From NCBI RefSeq assembly GCF_000219625.1, contig NC_018206.1, positions 310,001 to 374,000 of the forward strand: a stretch of DNA of 64,000 nt, written 5' to 3'. Under the pieces are notes generated by a model that was not told the DNA's origin, did no database searches, and saw only the letters and a list, made by a program, of their open reading frames with translations. Positions 26,297-35,830 of this stretch are shown one piece after another. Source of the DNA: Zymoseptoria tritici IPO323 (Eukaryota > Ascomycota > Dothideomycetes > Mycosphaerellales > Mycosphaerellaceae). The position numbers and the translations under genes were made by a program. The first letter of the stretch is position 1; the number at the start of each line of letters is the position of its first letter.

Positions 26297-26773
26297 CTAG
26301 TAAACTATGTAACCTAACCGCGACGATAAGTGATATCGTGCTCCCTAAACACCTACGTGCAAGGCGCGATAGTAAACCTATTACGCGCTGTCATACGCGT
26401 AGGAGGGGCCGCGTAGTGAATTCACGAGCTAGCTAACGCACTAACTAGCCGACTCGAAAGCGGTAATTATGCTGGCTACATAGAGGGCAACCTGCGTATA
26501 TCTACAGCCCTACTAACCTCGTTTCTTAATCTTCTTTCTCTATCCTTTATTAACCTCCTTCCCCTTCTGCCTTCCTTACATTATCTACTATATTATCTAT
26601 TATACTATCTATTATACTATCCGCTATACTATCCGCTATCGTCCGCTTACGTCGAGTAGGCTACTATTCGTAACTGCGCTGCCTTATTAGAAGCAGCTAT
26701 TGTAAGCTTATAACTTCCTAACATTTACCGCGATTTATAATCTAAAGACTAACGAGACTATAGTACTACCGAA

Positions 26774-28462
26774 ATGTCTAAGACTCTAGGAAAACGCGCG
26801 AAGATTATCCGCGACGGTCTCGAGCGCCTAGCGAGCTAGGGCAATGCGCTATCCGGAACAGACTAGGAGGAGTACAAGGCTATTATAAGGTAGCTATAGA
26901 AGTATTAGTTCGGCTACAAGCGAGTCGAGCATACGAAGAAGAGTATCGCGGAGTTTATTAGAAAGCTTTATTAGGCTTTATTATAGGAGGATAGAGCGGC
27001 GGTACAAAAATGTAGAGAGTTTATCCTATCGACTTATACAAATAGTCGCCCTTATAGCGAACTAGAGTCTATCCTGGATTCTTTAGCAAGCTAGGCGAGG
27101 CTTATTAGCCCGTAGGAAATTAAGGACCGTCTGCGCAGCAACATAAACGTTAACCTATAAGGAAGCGCTACGAAGCTTAGCGCTATCCTAGCTAGCTTTA
27201 TAAAGGGTACAAATAAAATAGGCGAGCCAGACGATAAGGTAAGTTAACGTAGCTACAACTAATACGGACTATCTTTAGACGCGAAAGGCCTGGTTAACGG
27301 CTGCTTTACGTTTCCTACGCTAGACGGCAAATCTCTCCTCTTCGGCGGCGCCTATACGAACTGCCTACTTAATAGTAGTTACTACTTATACAGCATTAGT
27401 ATAGTCCCGGTAAAGAAGCGCGTATCGCGTGCGAGCAAAGGTGGTAAGCAAGAAGAAACTTAGCTGTTGTTATTGCTAAATAGAGTTACCTAGCAAGTGC
27501 GCATTAGCGAGATCTTTAATAATAGTGCTAGTATCCTAGACTCTGTTACCTATCCTACCTTAGACGACTCTATCCGGGTAACTAACCGCATAGTAGGTAT
27601 GCTAAGCGTTCCCTTTACCTTTAGCCGGAACGACAATGCTGCTATATACGTTAGACGGATTAAGAGCGCATTAAAGGACGGAGTAGAGGAGTGTCGGTCG
27701 ATACTACGTAATTAAGAGCTCCGGAACTTATCTAAGTCCGATGCTAGAGATGCTTAGTCGATAGGATCGGGTATTTCGAGGCTAAGAATAAAGACTGTAA
27801 GTCTAAAGAAGAAGACGCCTCGGAGGACAACTAGTAGGATAGAGGAGGAGCTAGAGGAACTAAGGAGGGAGCCTAAAGACTTCGCGCGTAATTAGCGCCG
27901 TATTACCCGCTCGCAGAGCACTACCTAGTAGCCCTAGGCGGACGAGATAGAGGTAGACGATTAGCTAGTAAGCCGCCGACGTCGTCGCCGCTCTAAGAAG
28001 ACTTCCTAACTCTCGCTAGAGTTTGTACGGGAGGACTTAGATAAGGATCTCGAGGGGATCTAGACGTCTAGCCGTCCCCCCTTTAAGGATAGTAGGATAG
28101 TTAGTTCGAAGGTAGATAAGACACCTAGCAAGAAGAAGAAGGGTAGTGTTTTCTCGGATATAAACTTAGGCTTAGGTTTTAGCCCGGATCCTAGTGTAGA
28201 ACCGGAACCCCGGACTAGAGCGATAGGGATGTTCGACAGGTTCCGTAGCCGTAGTAGCTGCTTAGTTGCGCTATTAAGTGCAGTAAAGCCTCGTACAGCG
28301 GAGGTACTAGCTCGTCGAGCATACAAGCCTCGGGATTAGGACACGCGTATAAAGGATCTCGGTAAGGACGACATAACCTAGGACCTTATTAACACGTCTA
28401 CTAAGGCAGGAAAGTAGAAGCGCCGCGAGTCTAGCTAGGGCGGTCGCTACCGCGACCGCTAA
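26774..28462 (+). pseudogene. Paralogue B of the unknown gene family in the 13.6-kb element
   Basis: ATG at 26774 (MSKTLGKRAKIIRDGLERLA) starts a frame of about 560 codons with TAG/TAA stops and no frameshift. The N-terminal half aligns with paralogue A throughout, for example LSAILASFIKGTNKIGEP, GLVNGCFTFP and GAYTNCLLN. The C-terminal half is rich in Lys, Arg, Ser and acidic residues and lacks visible domains. The 3' end is uncertain: TAA at 28460 is taken as the end but may be a mutated Gln codon. It is followed by the second pair of conserved hairpins, as A is by the first pair. Confidence 0.55.
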
Positions 28463-28593
28463 GAAACGGAGCGACAGGTGCGGATAATAGGAGGGCACTA
28501 CAGAGCATACAGATGTTTTAACTTGGATTTTAGTACTTTTATTGCATTTACTAGCATCGCGCTACGACTTTAGTAGAGTAGCATCGAACTTAG

Positions 28594-28618
28594 CCCGTCG
28601 TTAGGATAGCCCTACGGG
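28594..28618 (+). ncRNA. Conserved hairpin, copy B1
   Basis: Stem CCCGT with ACGGG around CGTTAGGATAGCCCT. One stem pair is C-G where copy A2 has T-A. Confidence 0.5.
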
Positions 28619-28741
28619 TAGAGCGATTGCTAAGCGAGCATTAGATTTTACGCATCGCGACTCCTATATAAGATAGGAGTAGAGACGAGACATAACGCGG
28701 ACAGCAGTAGACTACAAGTCCTAACATCGCTGTCTAATTCT

Positions 28742-28768
28742 ACCTGTCGACAGGATAGCCCTATAGGT
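28742..28768 (+). ncRNA. Conserved hairpin, copy B2
   Basis: Stem ACCTGT with ATAGGT (one G-T pair) around CGACAGGATAGCCCT. About 150 bp after copy B1. Confidence 0.45.
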
Positions 28769-29164
28769 TAAAAGCATACTTATAGTTAAGTCCTTTTTAA
28801 TACAACCCTAGTGCCTTTATAACCCGAACCGTCTTATTTACTAGTACTCTAGCAAACGTAAGGCTCCCTTTTATTAAACATTGCTATATAACAATAGAGT
28901 TCGCTGTAAGATCATAGAACACGCGAGGCGATTACTATTCTTATAGCACTTTAGCATAACTATTTATTAGATAAAGGCCGGCAACGTAGATAAGTCGACA
29001 GCTACGTACGAATAGCAATTAGTAGCTAACAGAATTTACTAACGAGATGCTAACGTTGCGCCGCGTAGCTAGGCGACCGAATAGCATACAAAATAACCCC
29101 GTAAGAGCCTCTAAGACTTCTCTCGAACACTAATATTAACAACTATTAAGCGAGACTAGTAAGC

Positions 29165-30088
29165 ATGCCTTAGCTGCCTAGGCAAACATCCGAACTATAC
29201 TAACATTCGCTAGACACTATATGCTTCTCCTTAGACGACTAGTTAGTCTATCGTAGTGTTAACCGCTACCCGAAGTAAGGTCTACGAAAGTTACGCGCCT
29301 TCCGGAACTACTTAGAAGAAGAGCGCTAGGCGCAGCGGCAGGACGAGCGTATAGCGTAAGAACAAGACTTCGAATCCGTATACGATCTTCTAGTACGGCG
29401 CCTATCCGACAACCGCGATTAGTTACGATACGGAGGCTTAAGATACTATATAGGAAGCTCTAACTACTACTATATAGATAAGACACAAGAATCACATTTA
29501 GGACAGCGCGTAGAGGGGAGGCTAGGGATAAGGCTAGATAACGGACGTAATACTAGAGATACTAGGCGGACGACCCGAAATCTATGGCCCGCCTAAGTTA
29601 ACAACCTGTTTATAACGCGGCTAGCGCCTCGTAGCATAGCGCCGTCGACTTATCGTAATACAGGACAGCATCCCTGTGTCGAGACTATAGCAACTTAGTT
29701 AAGTGTATATAGTCGCTTAAGCCGACGACTAAGAGCTTATCAACCGCTATTAACGAAGCAGAACCTAGCGGATTAGCAGAGCAGGGCGGCAGCAATTAAG
29801 GCCAAGGAGGAACGCGCGCGGCAGCGTCTTACTATAGCGGACAAATAATATAGTACTAGCGACGGATATAGGGGCGCAATAGACATAGGCATAGTAATTT
29901 TAAGCTTTTAGCATAAGAATCTAGCTACGATACTAGTTAGAAACTAATACCCCTACTACGCACGACAGCGATAGAATTACAGCATAATTTTTATAGTAGT
30001 ACAATTAGATCGACATGTAGCTTCTTATATATACCTTAATTATACGATAAAAGTAGTTTTGAATTTTCGATGTCGCGGCGCTACATAG
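29165..30088 (+). pseudogene. Unknown gene at right end of the 13.6-kb element, RIP-inactivated
   Basis: ATG at 29165 begins a frame with RIP-type stops only, reading on to about 30088. The middle is clearly protein-like (LRKLRAFRNYLEEER, then FESVYDLLVRRLSDNRD and LRYGGLRYYIGSSNYYYID), with charged coiled-coil-like stretches. No domain recognised. Coding probably ends before 30088. Confidence 0.45.
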
Positions 30089-30122
30089 CATTACCTAAAA
30101 ACGCTGCTGGGCCCTCAGACCC

Positions 30123-30131
30123 TCTCAGGCG
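30123..30131. repeat. Candidate target-site duplication, right (TCTCAGGCG)
   Basis: Same 9-mer as 16472-16480, at the point where RIPped sequence gives way to normal DNA. Confidence 0.45.
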
Positions 30132-30724
30132 AGGCGCTCGAAGAGGTTAGTGCTCGCCAAGAGGGTCTGTGCTTCTGAGACTAGTGGGGAGGAAGTCGTG
30201 TGTGTTGAGCGACCTCACTTCCATCACAGTCCAACGCTTGCTGCGGTAGCAAGACACGCTGCAAAAGTCCATCGTCGTGTCGATGTTGCTCTGGAACAGC
30301 TTTGCCCACATGCGTCAGACTGGGAGCTCGATGTACAGCAAGAGGGAGCAGAAGGCGCAGGTAAGTTCGAAGGATGGAGCTGCCTCGCCGAGGACGGCAA
30401 ATGTGGGACGGAGATCCCTACTACCTGTGCTGATCGGCCGTGTGAGGTGAATGAGGGAGAGGTATGTTCTGGATGGCTCTTCGTCCCTTTTTGACCTTTC
30501 TTTGATACTCTCATTCCTCATACTCTGAACAACGACCTGGGAATTCCGACTGGCCTGCTGACATTGCACCACTGTGATCTACTGGACTGCCTCGGTCGTG
30601 GTGTCGAAACTGGAATATACGCTTGCGATTCACTGCCGACGCAATTGAAGTTCACATTCATCCGAAAAGAAGCCTACCAAAGGTTCTCAAACCGCATCCA
30701 AGAATCTTTCCTACCACTTGAGCC
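30132..30724. other. Intergenic, upstream of alcohol dehydrogenase
   Basis: Non-RIPped. Open frames on both strands overlap each other and show no domain. Taken as promoter and 5' leader of the gene at 30725. Confidence 0.5.
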
Positions 30725-32464
30725 ATGGCCTTCCCTCGCCCAACCCGCGCCTTCAGATCTCCTCTCACCGCGGAAAATCTTACCAAGACGACCGCCATCG
30801 TTGCTTCTGAGCCCGGCGAAGATCACAAACCCGCCGCCAACTGGTCTCTTCAGGAAGTCTATATTCCGACGGAGTTGAACGATGGAGAAGTGCTGGTAGA
30901 AATGGTCGCCACTGGAATCTGTCATACCGACATCTCGTTGACAGGACCTGGGATGGCGCAGGGGTTTCCGATTGTGCCAGGGCATGAAGGTGAGTGTTTG
31001 TGTGGTCTTTGTTCGAACGGCGATCCATGTGGATGCGGTCTCAGTGAGCTCGCAGCTGGTAGAGGAGCTTTGAAGTCCGGTATCAATGGCAGCTCGCTTC
31101 AGGTGGAACATCAAGGATCCAGACGGTCAAAGGCCCAGCAGCCGTCCACGAGTTATCGGCGGCAAGCAGAAGGGAGACGGAGACAAGCCAGCACCACCTG
31201 TCAATCACAGCTAACCCGATTCGCCTCCAGGCTCAGGCTACATCCGTGCCCTCGGCCCATCCATTACCAAATCCTCCCTCCAAGTCGGCGACCCCATCCT
31301 CCTCTCCTTCGACCACTGCACCGCCTGCCCATCCTGTACCTCTTCTTCACCGGCCTACTGCGACACCTTCGCTCCCTTAAATCTCTTCGGCGAGTCCTCC
31401 GTCTTCCACTCGTCCTCCTCTCCCTCGGAGTCCAATGCTATCGGAGGCAAGTTCTTCGGCCACTCTTCCTTCAGCAAGCTCTCAATCGTCAAGGAGACGA
31501 GTATCCTCAGCGCAAAGGGTTTGGTGAAGGATGTGGAGGAACTGAGATTGTTCGCGCCACTCGGATGTGGGATTCAGACGGGTGCGGGTGCGATTTTGAA
31601 TCTGGTGAAGCCGGGAAAGGAGGATGTCGTGGCTGTCATGGGCTTGGGAGGAGTGGGGTTGAGTGCTGTTATGGTGAGTTTGTCTTTGACGCTTTGTTGC
31701 TGGAGGACCTTGTGAGAAAATGGCAAGATGGTGAATCACGATAGCCAAGTGCTAACGAGGTCATGAATAGGCTGCGAAGATTGCTGGCTGCAAGTCAATC
31801 ATTGCCGTTGACCGGGTGGAGTCAAGGATTGAGGAGGCCAAGTCCCTCTTTGGTGCCACGCACGGCTTGAACACGACTGGTATAGAAGATCTCGCAGCAG
31901 CCTTGAAGGAGATCACAGGCGGCAGAGGACCCAACGTTGTGATAGAGAGTACGTCTCCCACTCCTCTCAGCCTCCAGGGTTCCAGCCCTCCTCGATGCTG
32001 ACCACCACCCCATAGCAACCGGCCACCCCGCCGTCCTCGAACCAGCCTACGCCTCCGTCGCAACAAAAGGTTCCTTTGTCATCATCGGCGGCCCACCTCA
32101 AGGCTACGAGATGAAATTCGACTACGTCCAGCACTTGTTCCGCGGGATCAAAGTGTTTGGATGCGTGGAAGGGGATTCCGTGCCAGAGAAGTTCATCCCG
32201 GAGATGATCGCGTATTATCGAGAGGGGAAGTTGCCTGGTATGGTGTGCCTTGTTTGTCTATTGGAAAGTCTTGAGCGGCCTGGTGGGTACGTTGCTGATC
32301 TAACGGTGTAGTGGACAAGATGGTCAAGTTCTACAAGGCGGAGGACTTTAAAGAGGCGCTGCATGTAAGTTGGATCTTTGCGATTTGGTTTGTTCCGGAA
32401 CTGACAAGAAGGTCAACAGGATATGCACGCCGGCAAAGCGATCAAGCCAGTGCTTGTATGGTAG
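30725..32464 (+). CDS. Zinc-dependent alcohol dehydrogenase (aryl-alcohol/NAD-type), 401 aa, six exons
   Basis: Medium-chain dehydrogenase that oxidises alcohols with NAD(P). Exons 30725-30989, 31231-31673, 31771-31948, 32016-32237, 32312-32364 and 32420-32464 keep phase throughout. Catalytic zinc ligands are in GICHTD (Cys about 66) and PGHEGSGY. The structural zinc loop has four cysteines (HCTACPSCTSSSPAYC). The dinucleotide-binding turn is GLGGVGLSAVM, preceded by PLGCGIQTGAGA, and the C-terminus is KAIKPVLVW. The first intron (241 nt) is long for this locus. The gene begins 600 bp from the RIPped element. Substrate is not determined; the GCGIQTGAGA segment recalls aryl-alcohol dehydrogenases. 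It converges on the next gene, 205 bp apart. Confidence 0.9.
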
Positions 32465-32668
32465 GTAGGTAGGTAGACTTCTCCATTGGCGCACCCCCAA
32501 CTGTGCTTTCGGGAGCGGGTCGCAGCGTTGCAGAGCGAGGACCTCGAGCAGATACTTTGGACCGTCTCGATGCAGTAGTAGCCCTTCAAATGAACGCATA
32601 TGGTACAAGCGTGGAACTGAAATGTACACCAAACCCTATCAACGATTCTACATCCACACATTTCTACA

Positions 32669-34402
32669 TCACTCACAATCCGGATTCAACCCACTTCTCT
32701 TGCCCAAGACCGGCACCTCATCCCTGACCTCCCTCGCGACAACCGCCTTCTTGCCCATGACCATCTGCATGAAGCTGTAATTCACCACACACTTCACTCC
32801 TAATTCCTCGCCTCTCCTCACGATATATCCATTAATGTACTCGATCTCCGTCCGCCTCCCCGCCCTGACATCCGCGAGCATAGAGCTTACATTCCCAGCC
32901 GTCTTCTTTGCCACAATCGTGTACAATTTTTCCAGTCGCTTGGCCGAGAAGCGCCACTCGACATTCGGTAGGTGGCGGAGTTCAGGTAGCGACCGCATGA
33001 CGAGTGACGTTTCAGCGAGCAGCATACGCGCTGTGCGGACGAGGTGGAAGGAGGAGGAGCCGAGGACTGCACCGTTGCGGGCGTCGAGGAGAGCAGTGAG
33101 AGGATTGATGATAGAGTTGACGGCAAGTTTTTCGAGTTGCAGTTGAAGAAGGTCGAGAGGGGTGTAGCCTACGGCTGCAAGGGCGGGAGTGCGGGTCAAC
33201 GTGCGGATGATGTAGCGGGCGGTTTCGGGGTAGTGTCTTTGAGATGTCCCAGGGACGTCTGCGGAGGATGGAGTAATGGGGACGAAGGATGTAGGGTTTG
33301 AGAGGTCGGCTTCGGATTGTTCAGCGGCTGTGTCGGATGGAGTGGGTTGCGGCTCCTCTCGAGGGAGAATCGCAAGAGAGATTGTGCCGTGGCCGGCGTG
33401 GATGACATAGAAAGGGTCGCTTTCAGCTTTCTCGGGAGGAGTGTTCGCGCCGTGATTTATTACACCTTGGACATATGTCGGTCGGGTGGCCTCGTTGGGG
33501 AAGACCTGCTCATTGACGACGTCGATGACGCCCATTCCATTTTGCAAAAAGCAGATTGTGCTGTTCCGATTCAAGCGATGTTTGACCGATGCTAGAGCCC
33601 CAACGGTCGTCACGGTCTTGGTCGTGACAATCAGATTGTGGATCATGTCGTCCTTGACGTATGGCAACCCGGCTCCGCGTGGATTCATGGTAATGCTCTG
33701 TGGATTGGTGTCGATCGGCTCGGAAGCCATCTGCTGTGGCTCCGAATCTTCTTCAGCTGAAATCTCCTGAACGTGCTCTTCCTGTGCTGGCGCTTCCTGG
33801 ATAGACTGCTCCTGTGCAGACTCTTCCTGGCGAGAAGTTTCCTCCTGCGCAGCAGCCTTCTGCCCAGCTTGCTGTTGCTTCACGATCGCCGCCACATTAT
33901 GCGGCAGCATGCCTGTCGAATCTGCCATGTCCCAGACTGAATTCTGTCCCCGCTGTAGCTCAATCCCATGCTGCCTAGTAACCATAGGCCGTAGTTCAAC
34001 ATCAAACCCTCCTCTCGGAACCTCCGCCTCTCCATCCGCCACTGTAATCACCTTCCTCCCCTTGTTCCACGCTTGCAACAATTTATACCGATGAAACAGC
34101 AGCGTGATTGGCGGTGGATCCGGGATTCCTCTCAAAGCATGCGCCACGAGCTTTCCTATACTCCCTGTCCCGATAATGTGTATCCTTCGATCCGCGGGTT
34201 GAATCGGCGCGTGCTGACGATCGATTGGCGACATGGACTCTTGTACACTCCGTTCAAAGGCCTCCCGATCCGGGAGGTGCTGTCTTAACTCCCGTTCCCT
34301 CAACTCGTTGCCTTCCTCATCGCTCTCCACCTCTTCTTGCGAAACTGCTTCTTCCTCCTCATTATGCCTCCGATCATTTTCCGCCTGCGCCTGAGCTTCC
34401 AT
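32669..34402 (-). CDS. 2-dehydropantoate 2-reductase (ketopantoate reductase), 577 aa
   Basis: Reduces ketopantoate to pantoate with NADPH in pantothenate/CoA synthesis (PanE/ApbA family; yeast PAN5). Single exon. The N-terminal 70 residues are acidic and charged. A Rossmann turn IHIIGTGSIGKL (about 74-85) is followed by a cofactor-domain segment with TTKTV and FLQNGMGV. The C-terminal domain has LEKLAVNSIINPLTAL and TEIEYINGYIVRRG, the helices that carry the catalytic Lys/Asn and the substrate Glu. A Gln/Glu-rich insertion (about 174-230), longer than in bacterial enzymes, splits the N-terminal domain. Start at 34402 is the first ATG of the frame. It is transcribed divergently from COQ4. Confidence 0.88.
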   Translation of the reverse strand: MEAQAQAENDRRHNEEEEAVSQEEVESDEEGNELRERELRQHLPDREAFERSVQESMSPIDRQHAPIQPADRRIHIIGTGSIGKLVAHALRGIPDPPPITLLFHRYKLLQAWNKGRKVITVADGEAEVPRGGFDVELRPMVTRQHGIELQRGQNSVWDMADSTGMLPHNVAAIVKQQQAGQKAAAQEETSRQEESAQEQSIQEAPAQEEHVQEISAEEDSEPQQMASEPIDTNPQSITMNPRGAGLPYVKDDMIHNLIVTTKTVTTVGALASVKHRLNRNSTICFLQNGMGVIDVVNEQVFPNEATRPTYVQGVINHGANTPPEKAESDPFYVIHAGHGTISLAILPREEPQPTPSDTAAEQSEADLSNPTSFVPITPSSADVPGTSQRHYPETARYIIRTLTRTPALAAVGYTPLDLLQLQLEKLAVNSIINPLTALLDARNGAVLGSSSFHLVRTARMLLAETSLVMRSLPELRHLPNVEWRFSAKRLEKLYTIVAKKTAGNVSSMLADVRAGRRTEIEYINGYIVRRGEELGVKCVVNYSFMQMVMGKKAVVAREVRDEVPVLGKRSGLNPDCE

Positions 34403-34843
34403 CGTGATCTCTTGTCCTTGATTCCACCACGGTCGCAGTCGTCCGGTTGTCGTCGTGAAGAATCGCCGATGTTGGTACCTGGCAACCCTGCCGACCGTCT
34501 GGTCACCGATGCTCCATGGAGTGGAGAACCTCGGTATTGAAACCGGAATGCGGAGGGCTGTAAGATGCAGCTTTGCTGTGGTATAGGGAGGCTATGAAGG
34601 TGAGATCATAGCGGTATGGAGAGATGAAGGAAGTGCTATCGGGGCGTTTCTTGGAGCTATATATCGGGAAGCTCTTCTCGCGTCGTGCAAGTGATCGAGA
34701 GCGTCATGAAATTTGGGCAGGGGTGTCATCGAAATGTCGGGCATGCGAGATGGATGACTAAGGCGGGAAAGAGCTCCCCGCCGATCAAGCACATTCACTT
34801 CGACCTCTTTCACATGCTTTAGTGCTTTCAATCTTACTGCAAA
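34403..34843. promoter_or_regulatory. Divergent promoter between ketopantoate reductase and COQ4
   Basis: 441 bp separate the two start codons on opposite strands, so both promoters must lie here. No TATA box or known site stands out. Confidence 0.6.
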
Positions 34844-35763
34844 ATGGCATCTCCCAGAATGACGGTCATGGCGACTCAAAGCAGGACTTTCTCCCGAATA
34901 CTCTGTCTCCCTCCGCCGCTCCGTGTCCGAGCATTCTCGGTCCTCAGCCGTCCCAAACCCAACTACGAAGGTTATGAGAAGCAATAGCTCCAGCTGAATC
35001 CACATATATTGACTGTTTCCTAGGCCACGTCCCTCTCAACATAATCGAACGAACCTCCCTTGCTCTCGGCTCAGCCTTTGGCTCCCTCCTCAATCCCTAC
35101 CGACATGATCTCATCGCATCTCTCGGCGAAGCCACCGCAAAGCCATACTTCATCGCACGTCTCCGCCGCGCTATGCTGTCCAACCCTACCGGCCGACGAA
35201 TACTCCGCGACAAGCCCCGCATAACGAGTAAGACGATCAGTCTGGAAGAGCTTCGTACATATCCCGAGAACAGCGTCGGCAGAGCATACGCAGCATGGCT
35301 GGATCGCGAAGGCGTCACGCCGGACACGAGGGATAGCGTACGGTATATCGATGATCCCGAGGAAGCGTATGTTATGCAGAGGTATCGGGAAACCCACGAC
35401 TTCACGCATGCGATTACGGGACTGCCGGTGATCATCGAGGGCGAGCTGGCTGTCAAAGCCTTCGAGTTTGCCAATACGCTGTTGCCCATGACGGCCTTGA
35501 GTTTGGTTGCGATCGTGAGGTTGAAGAAATTGGAACGGGCCAGGTTCTGGGAGGTCTACTTTCCGTGGGCGGTAAGGAATGGTCTGAAGGCGGAAGAGGT
35601 GGTCAATGTGTACTGGGAAGAGGAGCTGATGACCGACGTGGAGGTGCTCAGGGCAAGATTGGGCATTGAAGTGCCGCCGGATTTGAGGGCTACGAGGAAA
35701 GCTGAGCGGGAGAAGCAGAGGGCGCAGAAGAAGGCGGAGCAAGTAAGAGACGGGCTGAGATGA
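34844..35763 (+). CDS. COQ4: Ubiquinone biosynthesis protein COQ4, mitochondrial (288 aa)
   Basis: Organises the coenzyme Q synthesis complex on the matrix face of the inner mitochondrial membrane. Exons 34844-34970 and 35024-35763; the 53-nt intron falls just before [17 protein letters not shown], a conserved COQ4 start. The first exon is a presequence rich in Arg and Ser without acidic residues. The zinc-type motif HDxxH-x11-E is present in [17 protein letters not shown]. Other family stretches are [26 protein letters not shown]-like near TLLPMTALS, and [12 protein letters not shown] Lys/Arg-rich tail ends the protein. The upstream in-frame ATG at 34844 is preferred over the next at 34859. 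Confidence 0.93.
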
Positions 35764-35830
35764 TCGCAAGCGTGCAGGCAACAGACAAAGTCGACAGTCC
35801 GATACGCTCTTGCTGTCTCTCTGCCATAGA

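Larger units (their letters stand above)
25605..26773. other. Spacer between paralogues A and B
   Basis: Holds the first hairpin pair, a small frame (26007-26296) and a CT-rich run before paralogue B. The rest is RIPped sequence without recognisable content. Confidence 0.5.
28463..29164. other. Spacer after paralogue B
   Basis: Contains hairpins B1 and B2. Otherwise RIPped sequence with no frame I can support. Confidence 0.5.
16481..30122 (+). mobile_element. RIP-inactivated 13.6-kb multigene element (RecQ-like helicase, DUF6589-like, paralogous unknown genes)
   Basis: One block of RIPped sequence (TAG/CTA-rich, CpA/TpG-poor, but CpG kept), with sharp edges into normal DNA on both sides. 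All recognisable frames are on the plus strand: helicase 16861-20127, DUF6589-like 20240-23691, paralogue A 24009-25604, a small frame 26007-26296, paralogue B 26774-28462 and an unknown frame from 29165. Ends: a shared 9-mer flanks it. Just inside, the left GGGTCTAGACGCGCTTTTTT (16546 on) resembles the complement of the right end (GGGTCTGAGGG...GCGTTTTT), an imperfect inverted repeat. I saw no LTR, reverse transcriptase, DDE transposase or tyrosine recombinase. Class unassigned. Confidence 0.65.

Noticed and set aside
27497..28498. Short undisrupted open frames inside paralogue B
   Set aside because: One is simply the longest stop-free piece of the RIPped paralogue B frame. The minus-strand ones are its antisense shadows.
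16481..30122. Starship or Crypton identity for the 13.6-kb element
   Set aside because: I could not find a tyrosine-recombinase (DUF3435-type) frame or its catalytic R-H-R-Y pattern in any of the readable genes. The short flanking repeat alone is not enough.
16481..30122. CRISPR-like or satellite array
   Set aside because: The recurring TAG/CTA strings come from RIP composition. The only true tandem arrays are the 42-bp minisatellite and the four dispersed hairpins.
30150..30514. 114-codon plus-strand frame and its antisense partner
   Set aside because: No family resemblance and no splice structure. It lies just outside the RIPped element and is probably the leader of the alcohol dehydrogenase gene.
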